Source: an uncultured Saprospiraceae bacterium (GTDB taxonomy: Bacteria > Bacteroidota > Bacteroidia > Chitinophagales > Saprospiraceae). Taken from it: DNA of 34,151 nt. Position 1 is the stretch's first letter, and each line of letters opens with the position of its first letter. The stretch spans positions 1 to 34,151 of the forward strand of contig CAKZSH010000284.1 of NCBI GenBank assembly GCA_937918905.1, written 5' to 3'. The notes under the pieces are model-generated. The model did no database searches. It was given only the letters and a program-made list of their open reading frames with translations, and was not told where the DNA came from. The translations under genes were made by a program, and so were the position numbers. Positions 1 through 8,639 of the stretch are shown in pieces.

Positions 1-71
1 CCATTAAATCATAATATCATTGACAAAAAAGGGGGTTTTCTCGACAAATGAGTTGTAGGAACTATGAATAT

Positions 72-179
72 ATTGTTAAATTGTTTCGCTTCGCTAATTG
101 TTTGATTGTTATCGAATAACGCCAATCACAATTATTCGATAACAATCAAACAATTAGCGAAGCGAAACAATTTAATAAT
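72..179. repeat. long inverted repeat A, 48-nt arms, 12-nt loop
   Basis: 72-119 is the reverse complement of 132-179 with one G.T wobble; ends on the stop codon of the LytTR gene. Confidence 0.95.
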
Positions 180-928
180 TATTTCAAATCAGACAATCGT
201 TTTAACAAGGCCTCTCTCTTTTTCGAAGATACTTCTACTTCTTTCCCATCATTCATTTCAACAATACCACCTTTTTTTGATTTGATAAATTTTCGGACTG
301 CATGCAAGTTGACAAGGTGTGATTTATGAATTCTAAAGAAGTCTTTTTCTAATAATAAATCTTCAAAATGCTTTAAAGTTTTTGTGATGAGATGAGAACT
401 TTTATCAGATAAAATAACGGTGGTATAATTGCTTTCTCCTTCACATCGAATGATTTCATCATAATTGACAAAGGTAAAACCATCTGCAGTTGTCAAGGCA
501 ATTTTTTCTATTTTTTGAGATTTGAGTAGTTCTTGAAGGAATTTAAATTTTTCAGGTTGGTGAGTGAAATTACGCAATTCTTTTACTTTGTCTACCGCTT
601 TAATTAGTGCGTCAATTTCGATGGGTTTTAAAATATAATCAATAGCCGCAAATTTAAATGCCTTTAATGCATACTCATCATAAGCAGTTGTGAAAATCAC
701 ATCAAATGCAAAGTCATTGTTATAATGTTTTAATAATTCAAAACCACTTTCTAAAGGCATTCTGATGTCTAAAAAAACAACATCAGGTTCTTCTAAGGCA
801 ATCAATTCTTTTGCCTCACTTACCGAAGCTGCTAAACCAATAATTTCCAATCCTTCACAATATTCTTCACATAAAGATTTGAGCATCCTACGGCTTCTAG
901 CTTCGTCATCAACTATAATACCTTTCAT
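179..928 (-). CDS. LytTR-family response regulator (CheY-like receiver + LytTR DNA-binding domain)
   Basis: ORF 249 aa; receiver motifs (IIVDDEARSRRML, DVVFLDIRMP, TTAYDEYALKAFKFAAIDYILKP) and LytTR C-terminus (IIRCEGESNYTTVIL...FFRIHKSHLVNL). Confidence 0.95.
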   Translation of the reverse strand: MKGIIVDDEARSRRMLKSLCEEYCEGLEIIGLAASVSEAKELIALEEPDVVFLDIRMPLESGFELLKHYNNDFAFDVIFTTAYDEYALKAFKFAAIDYILKPIEIDALIKAVDKVKELRNFTHQPEKFKFLQELLKSQKIEKIALTTADGFTFVNYDEIIRCEGESNYTTVILSDKSSHLITKTLKHFEDLLLEKDFFRIHKSHLVNLHAVRKFIKSKKGGIVEMNDGKEVEVSSKKREALLKRLSDLK

Positions 929-1124
929 TTATTCTCGGGTGTTTGTTTTGTAAACTATATTTTTTGTTTTGAAAACCTGCGCTTTCAATCAGCGTAAATT
1001 ACTGAATGCCAATGACTTAATAAAAAAAAAAGTAAAGTTTCTTCCTACCTTTTTTTTCAAAAAATATACTTTCGAGAATAGAGGATATTCTTATCTTTAG
1101 AAAAATAAAATTTGTTGGAATTAG

Positions 1125-1234
1125 GTGTTAATGTGTATGTGTGTATAAGTGTATATGTTGTCGAATACTTGTGAGTTCTTTAATCAAAATATTTTCGATA
1201 ACATATACACTTATACACACATACACATTAACAC
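1125..1234. repeat. long inverted repeat B, 41-nt arms
   Basis: 1125-1165 pairs with 1194-1234 (40/41 plus one wobble); loop 28 nt; 15 nt before the TRAP SBP start. Confidence 0.95.
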
Positions 1235-1249
1235 AACAAAAAAACATCC

Positions 1250-2359
1250 ATGAAACGAAAAGATTTTTTTAAAGGTGCTGCACTAGGAATTATTTCTCTT
1301 CCATTTGCTATAAAAACTTGTGGTGGTCAAAATGTTGCACAAGATACTTCGACCAATATTTCAGGAAAAAAATACAAATGGAAAATGGTTACGACATGGC
1401 CGCCTAATTTTCCAGTTCTAGGAGAAGGTTGTTCTTTGTTTGCAAAATGGGTGAAGGAAATGTCAGGTGGTAGAATGGAAATAAAAGTATATGGTGGAGG
1501 AGAGTTAGTACCAGCTTTGGAAGTATTCAATGCGGTGAGTAGTGGTGCTGCTGAATGTGGAAGTGGATGTGCATATTATTGGGCCGGTATCGAACCATCA
1601 GCACAATTTTTTGCATCAGTTCCATTTGGAATGAATGCACAACAGATGAATGCTTGGATCCTTAGTGGGGGAGGTTTAGAACTTTGGGAAGAGTTGTATG
1701 ATAAACATAATTTGATTCCTATGCCTGGTGGAAATACAGGTGTTCAAATGGGCGGATGGTTTCGAAGAGAGATCAATTCTATGGCGGATTTACAAGGGTT
1801 AAAAATGCGAATGCCGGGACTTGGAGGTAAAGTGTTGGCTAAGGCTGGCGGGAATCCTATTCTAATTGCAGGAGGAGAATTATATACGAGTTTAGAGCGT
1901 GGAGTCATTGATGCGACGGAGTGGATTGGGCCTTATCATGATTACATTATGGGGTTCCACCAAATTGCAGATTATTATTATTCTCCAGGGTGGCATGAGG
2001 CAGGGACGACGCTTGAAATGCTTTTTAACAAAGAAAAATTTAATGCATTGCCTGAAGATTTACAAGCGATCATGAGGGCAGCAGCAGCTCGATTAAATAT
2101 TTGGATGCTGTCAGAATTTGAAGCGAAAAATACACTTTACTTGAAGAAAATTTTAGCAGAGTCGAAGGTGCAGATTAGAGAGTTTCCTCAAGATGTTTTA
2201 AATCAATTAAAACAATATACTGACGAAGTGGTGGCGGAGGTGGTAGCTTCTGATGATTTTGCAAAGAAGGCTTATGAATCTTATAATAATTTTAGGAACG
2301 AGGCGGTGGAATGGTCGAAGTTGACGGAAAAGGTTTTTTATAATAAAATTCAAATGTAG
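1250..2359 (+). CDS. TRAP transporter solute-binding protein (DctP family), putative lipoprotein/exported
   Basis: ORF 369 aa; N-terminal signal with Cys (KRKDFFKGAALGIISLPFAIKTCGG); DctP-like WKMVTTWPPNFP, LKMRMPGLGGKVLAKAGGNPILIAGGELYTSLERGVIDATEW. Confidence 0.9.
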   Translation: MKRKDFFKGAALGIISLPFAIKTCGGQNVAQDTSTNISGKKYKWKMVTTWPPNFPVLGEGCSLFAKWVKEMSGGRMEIKVYGGGELVPALEVFNAVSSGAAECGSGCAYYWAGIEPSAQFFASVPFGMNAQQMNAWILSGGGLELWEELYDKHNLIPMPGGNTGVQMGGWFRREINSMADLQGLKMRMPGLGGKVLAKAGGNPILIAGGELYTSLERGVIDATEWIGPYHDYIMGFHQIADYYYSPGWHEAGTTLEMLFNKEKFNALPEDLQAIMRAAAARLNIWMLSEFEAKNTLYLKKILAESKVQIREFPQDVLNQLKQYTDEVVAEVVASDDFAKKAYESYNNFRNEAVEWSKLTEKVFYNKIQM

Positions 2360-2362
2360 GGT

Positions 2363-2448
2363 TTTACCACGGAGGCATGGAGAAGGGACACGGAGGGTTA
2401 GAGGTACTCTTTGTTCTCCGTGTCTCCTCTCCATGCCTCCGTGGTAAA
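2363..2448. repeat. long inverted repeat C (ACCACGGAGGCATGGAG type)
   Basis: 2363-2395 pairs with 2416-2448 (31/33). Confidence 0.95.
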
Positions 2449-2462
2449 TCAAAAAAAACGCT

Positions 2463-3263
2463 ATGAAAAAACATCACATTTTACTATTCACAACATTTGT
2501 AATTATATTGTTTTCAATCAATCATTTCTTTTTGAAAAATAATACATCCAATTTAGAACACATCAGTTTAGCATCATGGAGGGAAACAACCCCAAGCTCT
2601 TTTCGAAAACAACAAATGCAATTCGAAAGAGTCAGAGATGCCTATGCTCAAAAGGAAATTTTCCTCAAGAAATTACTCATTTCAAAAGGAATCCACTCAT
2701 TCGATTATGAGATATTTTTAAGAGCTTTTAAAAAAGAAGAAGAATTAGAAGTGTGGATAAAAACTAAAAATACTACTCAATATCAATTGCTAACAGCCTA
2801 TCCCTTTTGTAAAAACTCTGGCGCACTTGGCCCCAAGAGAATTGAAGGTGACGGACAAATTCCAGAAGGGTTTTATCGTATCAGTCATTTTAATCCAAAG
2901 AGTAGTTTTTTACTTTCTTTAAAAGTTAATTATCCAAATGAATCTGATAAAATTCTAAGTGATCCTTCCAGGCCTGGCGATGATATTTATTTACATGGTG
3001 GCTGCCAAACGATAGGTTGTATTCCCATTACAAATGATAAAGTTCAGGAGTTGTATCTGTTAGCAATTGAAGGGCACGAGGCAGGGAAAAGTATTCCAAT
3101 TCATATTTTCCCAACAAAACATTTCCAAGATATTTTATTGGAAGGAAACGCTCATTATTCTTTTTGGAAAAACTTAAAAATAGGATTTGATTTTTTTGAA
3201 AAAAATAAAAAACTGCCAGTAATCCATGTGAATGTTGAAGGTGAATATATTTTTACATCATAA
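2463..3263 (+). CDS. L,D-transpeptidase (YkuD/YafK-like)
   Basis: ORF 266 aa; YkuD catalytic motif LHGGCQTIGCIPITND; N-terminal TM/signal. Confidence 0.85.
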   Translation: MKKHHILLFTTFVIILFSINHFFLKNNTSNLEHISLASWRETTPSSFRKQQMQFERVRDAYAQKEIFLKKLLISKGIHSFDYEIFLRAFKKEEELEVWIKTKNTTQYQLLTAYPFCKNSGALGPKRIEGDGQIPEGFYRISHFNPKSSFLLSLKVNYPNESDKILSDPSRPGDDIYLHGGCQTIGCIPITNDKVQELYLLAIEGHEAGKSIPIHIFPTKHFQDILLEGNAHYSFWKNLKIGFDFFEKNKKLPVIHVNVEGEYIFTS

Positions 3264-3300
3264 AAAAAGCGTCTACAGAAATTTCCATAGACGCTTTTTT
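3262..3300. terminator. bidirectional intrinsic terminator
   Basis: AAAAAAAGCGTCTA...TAGACGCTTTTTT between convergent genes. Confidence 0.92.
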
Positions 3301-3321
3301 CTAAAAATAAATACTATAACA

Positions 3322-3858
3322 TTACTCTTTCAAAAGAGATAATTCCATATTTATTTTATAAAACCATTCATCTTGTTGTTCTTTGTCCAAACTATGCCGA
3401 GTCATTAGGTCGAATGCTTTTTGTTCCGATCTCCAATTATCAAGATAAGAACTCACAAAGGTTTCGAATTCTGCTTCCTCACCACAAAGGAATTTTCTTT
3501 CTTTTAAAGATTTTCTTAATCGTCTAGCAGCCAATTCTGTAATGTCAAAATGAATTTGCTCATGCGAAAGATGATGTTCAGTACGCGCCTCATCTTTAAC
3601 CCAAGATTCATCTTTTTCAAAATAGGCTTGAATCTTAAAAGTAATTTCTCCGTCCTTACAACCTTTGTAATGAACGATGCCTGAAGAGGTTAATGCAGAA
3701 ATAGATTGGTAATCAAAACGTGGTTGTCCTTTAAAATCATTCCAATCCAATTTATAATTAGGACTCCAATAAATCACTTCATTAGAATCAGCACTAGTGC
3801 CTAGCACTAACATAAAAAGCCCAAGTAGCAGGTGAATGCCAAGTTTTTTCTTTTTCAT
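3322..3858 (-). CDS. exported DUF922-like putative metalloprotease
   Basis: ORF 178 aa; signal peptide; WNDFKGQP...; LSHEQIHFDITELAARRLR (HExxHFD-type motif). Confidence 0.65.
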   Translation of the reverse strand: MKKKKLGIHLLLGLFMLVLGTSADSNEVIYWSPNYKLDWNDFKGQPRFDYQSISALTSSGIVHYKGCKDGEITFKIQAYFEKDESWVKDEARTEHHLSHEQIHFDITELAARRLRKSLKERKFLCGEEAEFETFVSSYLDNWRSEQKAFDLMTRHSLDKEQQDEWFYKINMELSLLKE

Positions 3859-4011
3859 AAGGAGATTATTTTTAGAAATGAATGGGAGATCATTTCCGAT
3901 TTTTTAAATTGTTCATTTGATATTTTTTGGTTTGTTTATTTGGTTTTAGTTAACTGGGGTTGAAAGTAAGTATTCACCTGTGTGCGATTGGGGAGAACGT
4001 GTGGTAAATTG

Positions 4012-4335
4012 TTACAATTCAATTGATGGATTCCATAGATGTTTTTTGAAATCCTGAACGGTATTATCTTTTACGATGACTCCTTCATTTTCAAGTAATT
4101 GTTGCATCATTGTTGGGCTAGGAAAATGGTTTCTGCCGCTGAGTTCACCTTTACGATTAACTACTCGGTGAGCAGGAACATTCCCTTCTGTAAAACTTTT
4201 ATTGAGTGCCCATCCCACCATTCTTGCCGAACCTAAATCAAGATAATTGGCAATCGCACCATAAGTACTAATGCGACCAAATGGTATTAGACGAGTAACT
4301 TCATAAACGTCTTCTAAATAATTTCTTTTTTTCAT
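4012..4335 (-). CDS. MGMT-family / alkyltransferase-like protein
   Basis: ORF 107 aa; IPFGRISTYGAIANYLDLGSARMVGWAL and PAHRVVNRKGELSG, where the reactive PCHRV Cys is Ala. Confidence 0.85.
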   Translation of the reverse strand: MKKRNYLEDVYEVTRLIPFGRISTYGAIANYLDLGSARMVGWALNKSFTEGNVPAHRVVNRKGELSGRNHFPSPTMMQQLLENEGVIVKDNTVQDFKKHLWNPSIEL

Positions 4336-4395
4336 AATTTTAATGTGCTAGAGTCTTTTAAAAAAATTCAATGATAAGTATTTTTTAAAAATAAT

Positions 4396-4403
4396 TACTT
4401 TTG
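4396..4403 (+). promoter_or_regulatory. putative Bacteroidota -7 box TACTTTTG
   Basis: Matches TAnnTTTG, 10 nt before a 28-codon ORF at 4414. Confidence 0.4.
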
Positions 4404-4633
4404 CCACACTTTTATGAAAAAAATTGACCTTGAAAAAGGGGTAGTTGAAAAAATTGTTTTATTCGGTAGGTTTTCGAGTCATTTCGAAATTAATGCATGA
4501 TAACAATATCAAATATTATTCCTTTTGTATCAAATTTTGAATTTGATTATGATGACTTAACGAAAGTTTGAATGGATTCTATATATCAGAATAATACTTT
4601 AAGATAAGTATTTTTTACAAAATCATCAATAAA

Positions 4634-5284
4634 ATGTTGAAAACCAACGTAAAGGCGAGCAATATCACCAATTTGACGGATGCAAGATATTTTGCAGCTT
4701 GGGAAGTTAAATGGTTAGGATTTGATTTTCAGGAAGGTTCTGAAAATTATATATCACCTCCAACCATGAAAGCGATCAAAGAATGGGTAGAAGGAGTAAA
4801 GTTCGTAGGCGAATTTCCATTTACGACTGCTGAAGATATGAATGCTGCTGTAGCAGCATTAGAATTGGATGCAATACAAGTGGGGATGTTTACCGAAGTA
4901 GAAGTTTTAGAAAAAATAAGTGAAGTTACAGTCATTAAAGAAGTTGTGATTTCTCCAGATGTTGATGAAGCTAGTTTGGAAAACCATCTTCAACTTTATG
5001 CCCCTCACGTTGAGTATTTTTTATTCTCTTTTGAAAAAAGTGGAACGACTTGGGAAATGATGAAAAATGGAAAAAGCCAAATTTCCATTGCTGTGTTGGG
5101 AAAGATTTGTAATCAATATAAAATTATTTTAAGTATTGATCTTTCTCCAGATGCTTTGGAAGAAATTCTAGCGATTCCAAATTTGCATGGCTTGAATGTA
5201 AAAGGAGGAGAGGAGGAAAAAGTAGGCGTAAAATCTTTTGATGAGTTGGATGAGATTTTTGAGGCGCTGGAAATCTTAGTTTAG
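4634..5284 (+). CDS. phosphoribosylanthranilate isomerase (TrpF)-like TIM-barrel protein, possibly not an active isomerase
   Basis: ORF 216 aa; VKASNITNLTDARYFAAWEVKWLGFDF resembles the TrpF N-terminus KxCGIT..DA..A...G...GF.F, but Cys is Ser. Confidence 0.6.
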   Translation: MLKTNVKASNITNLTDARYFAAWEVKWLGFDFQEGSENYISPPTMKAIKEWVEGVKFVGEFPFTTAEDMNAAVAALELDAIQVGMFTEVEVLEKISEVTVIKEVVISPDVDEASLENHLQLYAPHVEYFLFSFEKSGTTWEMMKNGKSQISIAVLGKICNQYKIILSIDLSPDALEEILAIPNLHGLNVKGGEEEKVGVKSFDELDEIFEALEILV

Positions 5285-5356
5285 AATAGTGAATTAGTTG
5301 ATTAGTTAATCGGATAGCCAGATCAACTAATCAACTAATCAACTAATTCACTATTC
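5284..5356. repeat. long inverted repeat D, arms of 8-nt units (GATTAGTT)
   Basis: 5284-5307 pairs perfectly with 5333-5356; right arm has one more AACTAATC unit. Confidence 0.93.
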
Positions 5357-5362
5357 GACTAT

Positions 5363-5809
5363 TTATCCTAACAATGCTTTTACAATTCCAGAAATGGTCT
5401 TGCCATCTGCTTTTCCAGCCAATTGCTTCGAAGCCATCCCCATAACTTTTCCCATATCTTTCATTGATGAAGCACCTGTCTGTTCGATGATGCCTTTGAT
5501 AAAAGTTTCCAATTCCGCAGCATCCATTTGCTTTGGTAAATATTTTGTTAGAATTCCAATTTCTTCTCTTTCCGTTACTGCTAAATCCTCACGACCTTGC
5601 TTTTCGAAAATATCCAAAGAATCCTTCCGTTGTTTTACTAATTTTTGAACCAACTTGATTTCTCCTGCTTCATCCAATTCAGTACCACTTCCATCTGTCT
5701 TTTGCATTTGAATAGCTGTTTTGATTGCTCTCAAACTACGAAGTGCAGTTTTATCTTTAGCTTTCATTGCTGCTTTGAGGTCGTCCATAATCTTTGATTC
5801 TAAACTCAT
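5363..5809 (-). CDS. GatB/YqeY domain-containing protein
   Basis: MSLESKIMDDLKAAMKAKDKTALRSLRAIKTAIQ... is YqeY-like. The track ORF extends to 5926, but the conserved start is Met40 at 5809. Confidence 0.92.
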   Translation of the reverse strand: MSLESKIMDDLKAAMKAKDKTALRSLRAIKTAIQMQKTDGSGTELDEAGEIKLVQKLVKQRKDSLDIFEKQGREDLAVTEREEIGILTKYLPKQMDAAELETFIKGIIEQTGASSMKDMGKVMGMASKQLAGKADGKTISGIVKALLG

Positions 5810-5850
5810 TTTTATGTTTTTTAATTTATAAAATATATACTCTAACGTGA

Positions 5851-5906
5851 TGTTGTTATTTGTCAAATAATTTTGAAATGACTCAATAACCAATAACTTA
5901 ATAACA
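5851..5906. repeat. degenerate hairpin R, related to the 14.1-kb repeat
   Basis: GTTATTTGTCAAA...ACTCAATAACCAATAACTTAATAAC matches the flanks of 14065-14175. Confidence 0.65.
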
Positions 5907-5926
5907 TTTTTCGAAAAAAAGTTCAA

Positions 5927-6715
5927 TTACTGTTGTGCCTCTTCGACCCAATTAGAAAGTCTGACAAAATCCTCTACCGAAAGTCTTTCAGGTCGTAGGG
6001 TGAAAATTTCATTTTGTAAAAATTCATTTTCAGCCTCATTATTTTTATTGAAAAACATTTTCATGGTATTCCGTAACATTTTTCTTCTTTGGCTAAATGC
6101 TTGTTTCACCACTCTTTTAAAAAGTTTCGGATCACAACCCAAATCTAAGTTTTCTTTTCGAACCAATTGAATCACACCTGACTGAACTTTTGGTGGAGGA
6201 TCAAAATTCATTCGATCTACAGTAAACAAATATTTCCCTTCATAAAATGCTTGAGCCAAAACACTAATCACTCCATAAGTTTTTGAACCGGGTGGAGCAA
6301 CAATTCTTTCTGCGACTTCTTTTTGAAACATCCCAACCATCTCAGGAATCAATTCTTTATTTTCCAACATTTTAAAAATAATCTGCGAAGAAATATTGTA
6401 AGGAAAATTTCCAATCAATCCAAATGCTTCACCATCAAACATTTCTTTCAAATCAGATTTTAAAAAATCTTCTCCAATAATTTTTCCTTCCAAGGCGATG
6501 AAATTTTTATTCAAATAACTCACCATATCTCGATCAGCTTCCACTACTTTTAGATTGAAATCTCTCTGTAAAAGATATTTAGTCAACATACCTTTCCCCG
6601 GCCCTATTTCCAAAACATTATCATACAAGTCTGTCAATTGCAAACCATGTGCAATTTCTTCCGTGATAATTTCACTATTTAAAAAATGTTGACCGAATGA
6701 TTTTTTTGCTTTCAC
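5927..6715 (-). CDS. rsmA: 16S rRNA (adenine1518-N6/adenine1519-N6)-dimethyltransferase
   Basis: ORF 262 aa; KKSFGQHFLNS, VLEIGPGKGMLTKYLL, GNFPYNISSQI. Confidence 0.97.
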   Translation of the reverse strand: MKAKKSFGQHFLNSEIITEEIAHGLQLTDLYDNVLEIGPGKGMLTKYLLQRDFNLKVVEADRDMVSYLNKNFIALEGKIIGEDFLKSDLKEMFDGEAFGLIGNFPYNISSQIIFKMLENKELIPEMVGMFQKEVAERIVAPPGSKTYGVISVLAQAFYEGKYLFTVDRMNFDPPPKVQSGVIQLVRKENLDLGCDPKLFKRVVKQAFSQRRKMLRNTMKMFFNKNNEAENEFLQNEIFTLRPERLSVEDFVRLSNWVEEAQQ

Positions 6716-6736
6716 AATGATGGATTTTTATGAGTT

Positions 6737-6810
6737 TTGAGATTGTGGATATTGGGTATTGAGACTCGTCAGTTTTCGATTTTCTCAATGCCCAATACTC
6801 ATAACCTCAA
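6737..6810. repeat. inverted repeat E (ATTGGGTATTGAG type)
   Basis: 6737-6764 pairs with 6783-6810 with about 5 mismatches; loop 18 nt. Confidence 0.85.
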
Positions 6811-7112
6811 TACCCAACTATTACTTTTTTTAGCCACTTAAATTTTTGATTTTCAAGGAAAAAACCAATTTATTATCGTAAACAAACAAGCGTTTCTTCA
6901 AAACAGAATTATCGTTTAAATTCTTTATATTTGCCGAATTATTGTTTGAAACACACTTACAAAACCGAAAACTACGGTTAGATTATCAAAATGAAGTGAT
7001 GTTTGGTTTTTTAGCAGAATTTTTTTTTTCTAAAATGAAAAATAACTGAATACCATAAAACATTTATTTCATCTAATAATCTTTCTACTTTTTTCGAAAT
7101 ATAAGAACCTCG

Positions 7113-8552
7113 ATGAATACGAAAGTTTCGATAGCAAGATCGAATAAATATAAGGATGATCTCATAATTCTTTCAGATAAAAAAGATTTAAGTTGGACTC
7201 GTTCCATTTTATCTGCTTCTGAGTCTGCGTATTTGAAATCTGCTGCAAAGAAAGAAATCAATTTTATATTTATACCCAATGTAGAAAGAAATGTTGTTGT
7301 TCAGTTTTTAAAAAAAGGAGAAAATTCATCTTATCATAAGGAAGATATTCGACTTGCGGGCAATGAAATTTTACAAACTCTTTCGCACTACAAAATTGAA
7401 AAAGTAGAAATAATCAACCATTGCAAAGAAAACAATATTCTTTTCTATGTAGAAGGTATGCTTTTAGGCAACTACCAATTTCTAAAATATTTCAATGATA
7501 AAAAAGAGAAAACCAATTCTCTTAAGGAAATAAAAATAGCTAAAAATTCTTCGACGACAAAAGCGGTGAAAGAATTAGAAGCAGTAGTGAGTGCAACTTG
7601 TTTGGCGAGAGATTTGGTTAACGAACCTCAGTCTTTCCTCTCGGCTCCACAGATGAGCAAGGAAATTCAAAAAGCTGGAAAGGCTTCTGGATTTTCAGTT
7701 CAAGTTTTTGACAAAAAGAAAATTGAACAACTCAAGATGGGCGGTATCCTTGCCGTCAATATGGGAAGTATTCTACCTCCTCGTTTTAATATTCTCACAT
7801 GGAAACCTAAGAATGCAAAAAACAAACGTCCAGTTGTTTTGGTGGGTAAAGGTATCGTGTATGATACAGGTGGATTGAGTTTGAAGCCTACGGCAAATTC
7901 TATGGATTTTATGAAATGCGACATGGGTGGAGCCGCTACGGTGATAGGCACGATGAGTGCGATTGCGAAAGCCAAGTTACCTGTTCATGTTGTAGCACTT
8001 ATCCCTTCTACGGATAATCGACCTGGACTAAATGCATATGCTCCTGGTGATGTGATAGAAATGTATAGTGGGAGTACCGTTGAGGTTTTGAATACAGATG
8101 CAGAAGGAAGAATGGTACTGGCTGATGCTTTGCATTATGCTAAAAAATACAAACCTGAATTGGTTATGGATTTTGCAACTTTGACTGGTGCAGCTTCCAA
8201 AGCAATTGGCCCAGTAGGGATGTGCTACATGGGCAATGCAGATAAAAAAGTAAAAAATGACTTGGAAGAAAGTGGATATGAAGTATATGAACGCTTAGTC
8301 GAATTTCCACTTTGGAGAGAGTATGGCGATCAAATTAAATCCAATATTGCAGATATAAAAAACCTCGGTGGAGGTTTTGCAGGTATGATTACCGCAGGAA
8401 AATTTTTAGAACATTTTACAGGAGGTGAATATCCTTGGGTGCATTTTGATGTAGCTGGGAGTGCCTATCTCAAATCAGCTGATGGATACCGAACCAAAGA
8501 AGGTACAGGTGCAGGTGTACGTTTGATGTTTGATTTTTTTAAAAAATATTAA
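7113..8552 (+). CDS. pepA: leucyl aminopeptidase, peptidase M17
   Basis: ORF 479 aa; VGKGIVYDTGGLSLKP, MKCDMGGAA, NTDAEGRMVLADAL. Confidence 0.95.
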   Translation: MNTKVSIARSNKYKDDLIILSDKKDLSWTRSILSASESAYLKSAAKKEINFIFIPNVERNVVVQFLKKGENSSYHKEDIRLAGNEILQTLSHYKIEKVEIINHCKENNILFYVEGMLLGNYQFLKYFNDKKEKTNSLKEIKIAKNSSTTKAVKELEAVVSATCLARDLVNEPQSFLSAPQMSKEIQKAGKASGFSVQVFDKKKIEQLKMGGILAVNMGSILPPRFNILTWKPKNAKNKRPVVLVGKGIVYDTGGLSLKPTANSMDFMKCDMGGAATVIGTMSAIAKAKLPVHVVALIPSTDNRPGLNAYAPGDVIEMYSGSTVEVLNTDAEGRMVLADALHYAKKYKPELVMDFATLTGAASKAIGPVGMCYMGNADKKVKNDLEESGYEVYERLVEFPLWREYGDQIKSNIADIKNLGGGFAGMITAGKFLEHFTGGEYPWVHFDVAGSAYLKSADGYRTKEGTGAGVRLMFDFFKKY

Positions 8553-8639
8553 AAAAAGAGTGCAATTGAATTGCAACAAAAATAATCATTCTTAGAAAAA
8601 CCTGACTTAAAATAATGGATTTTCTAAGAACCAAAATCA

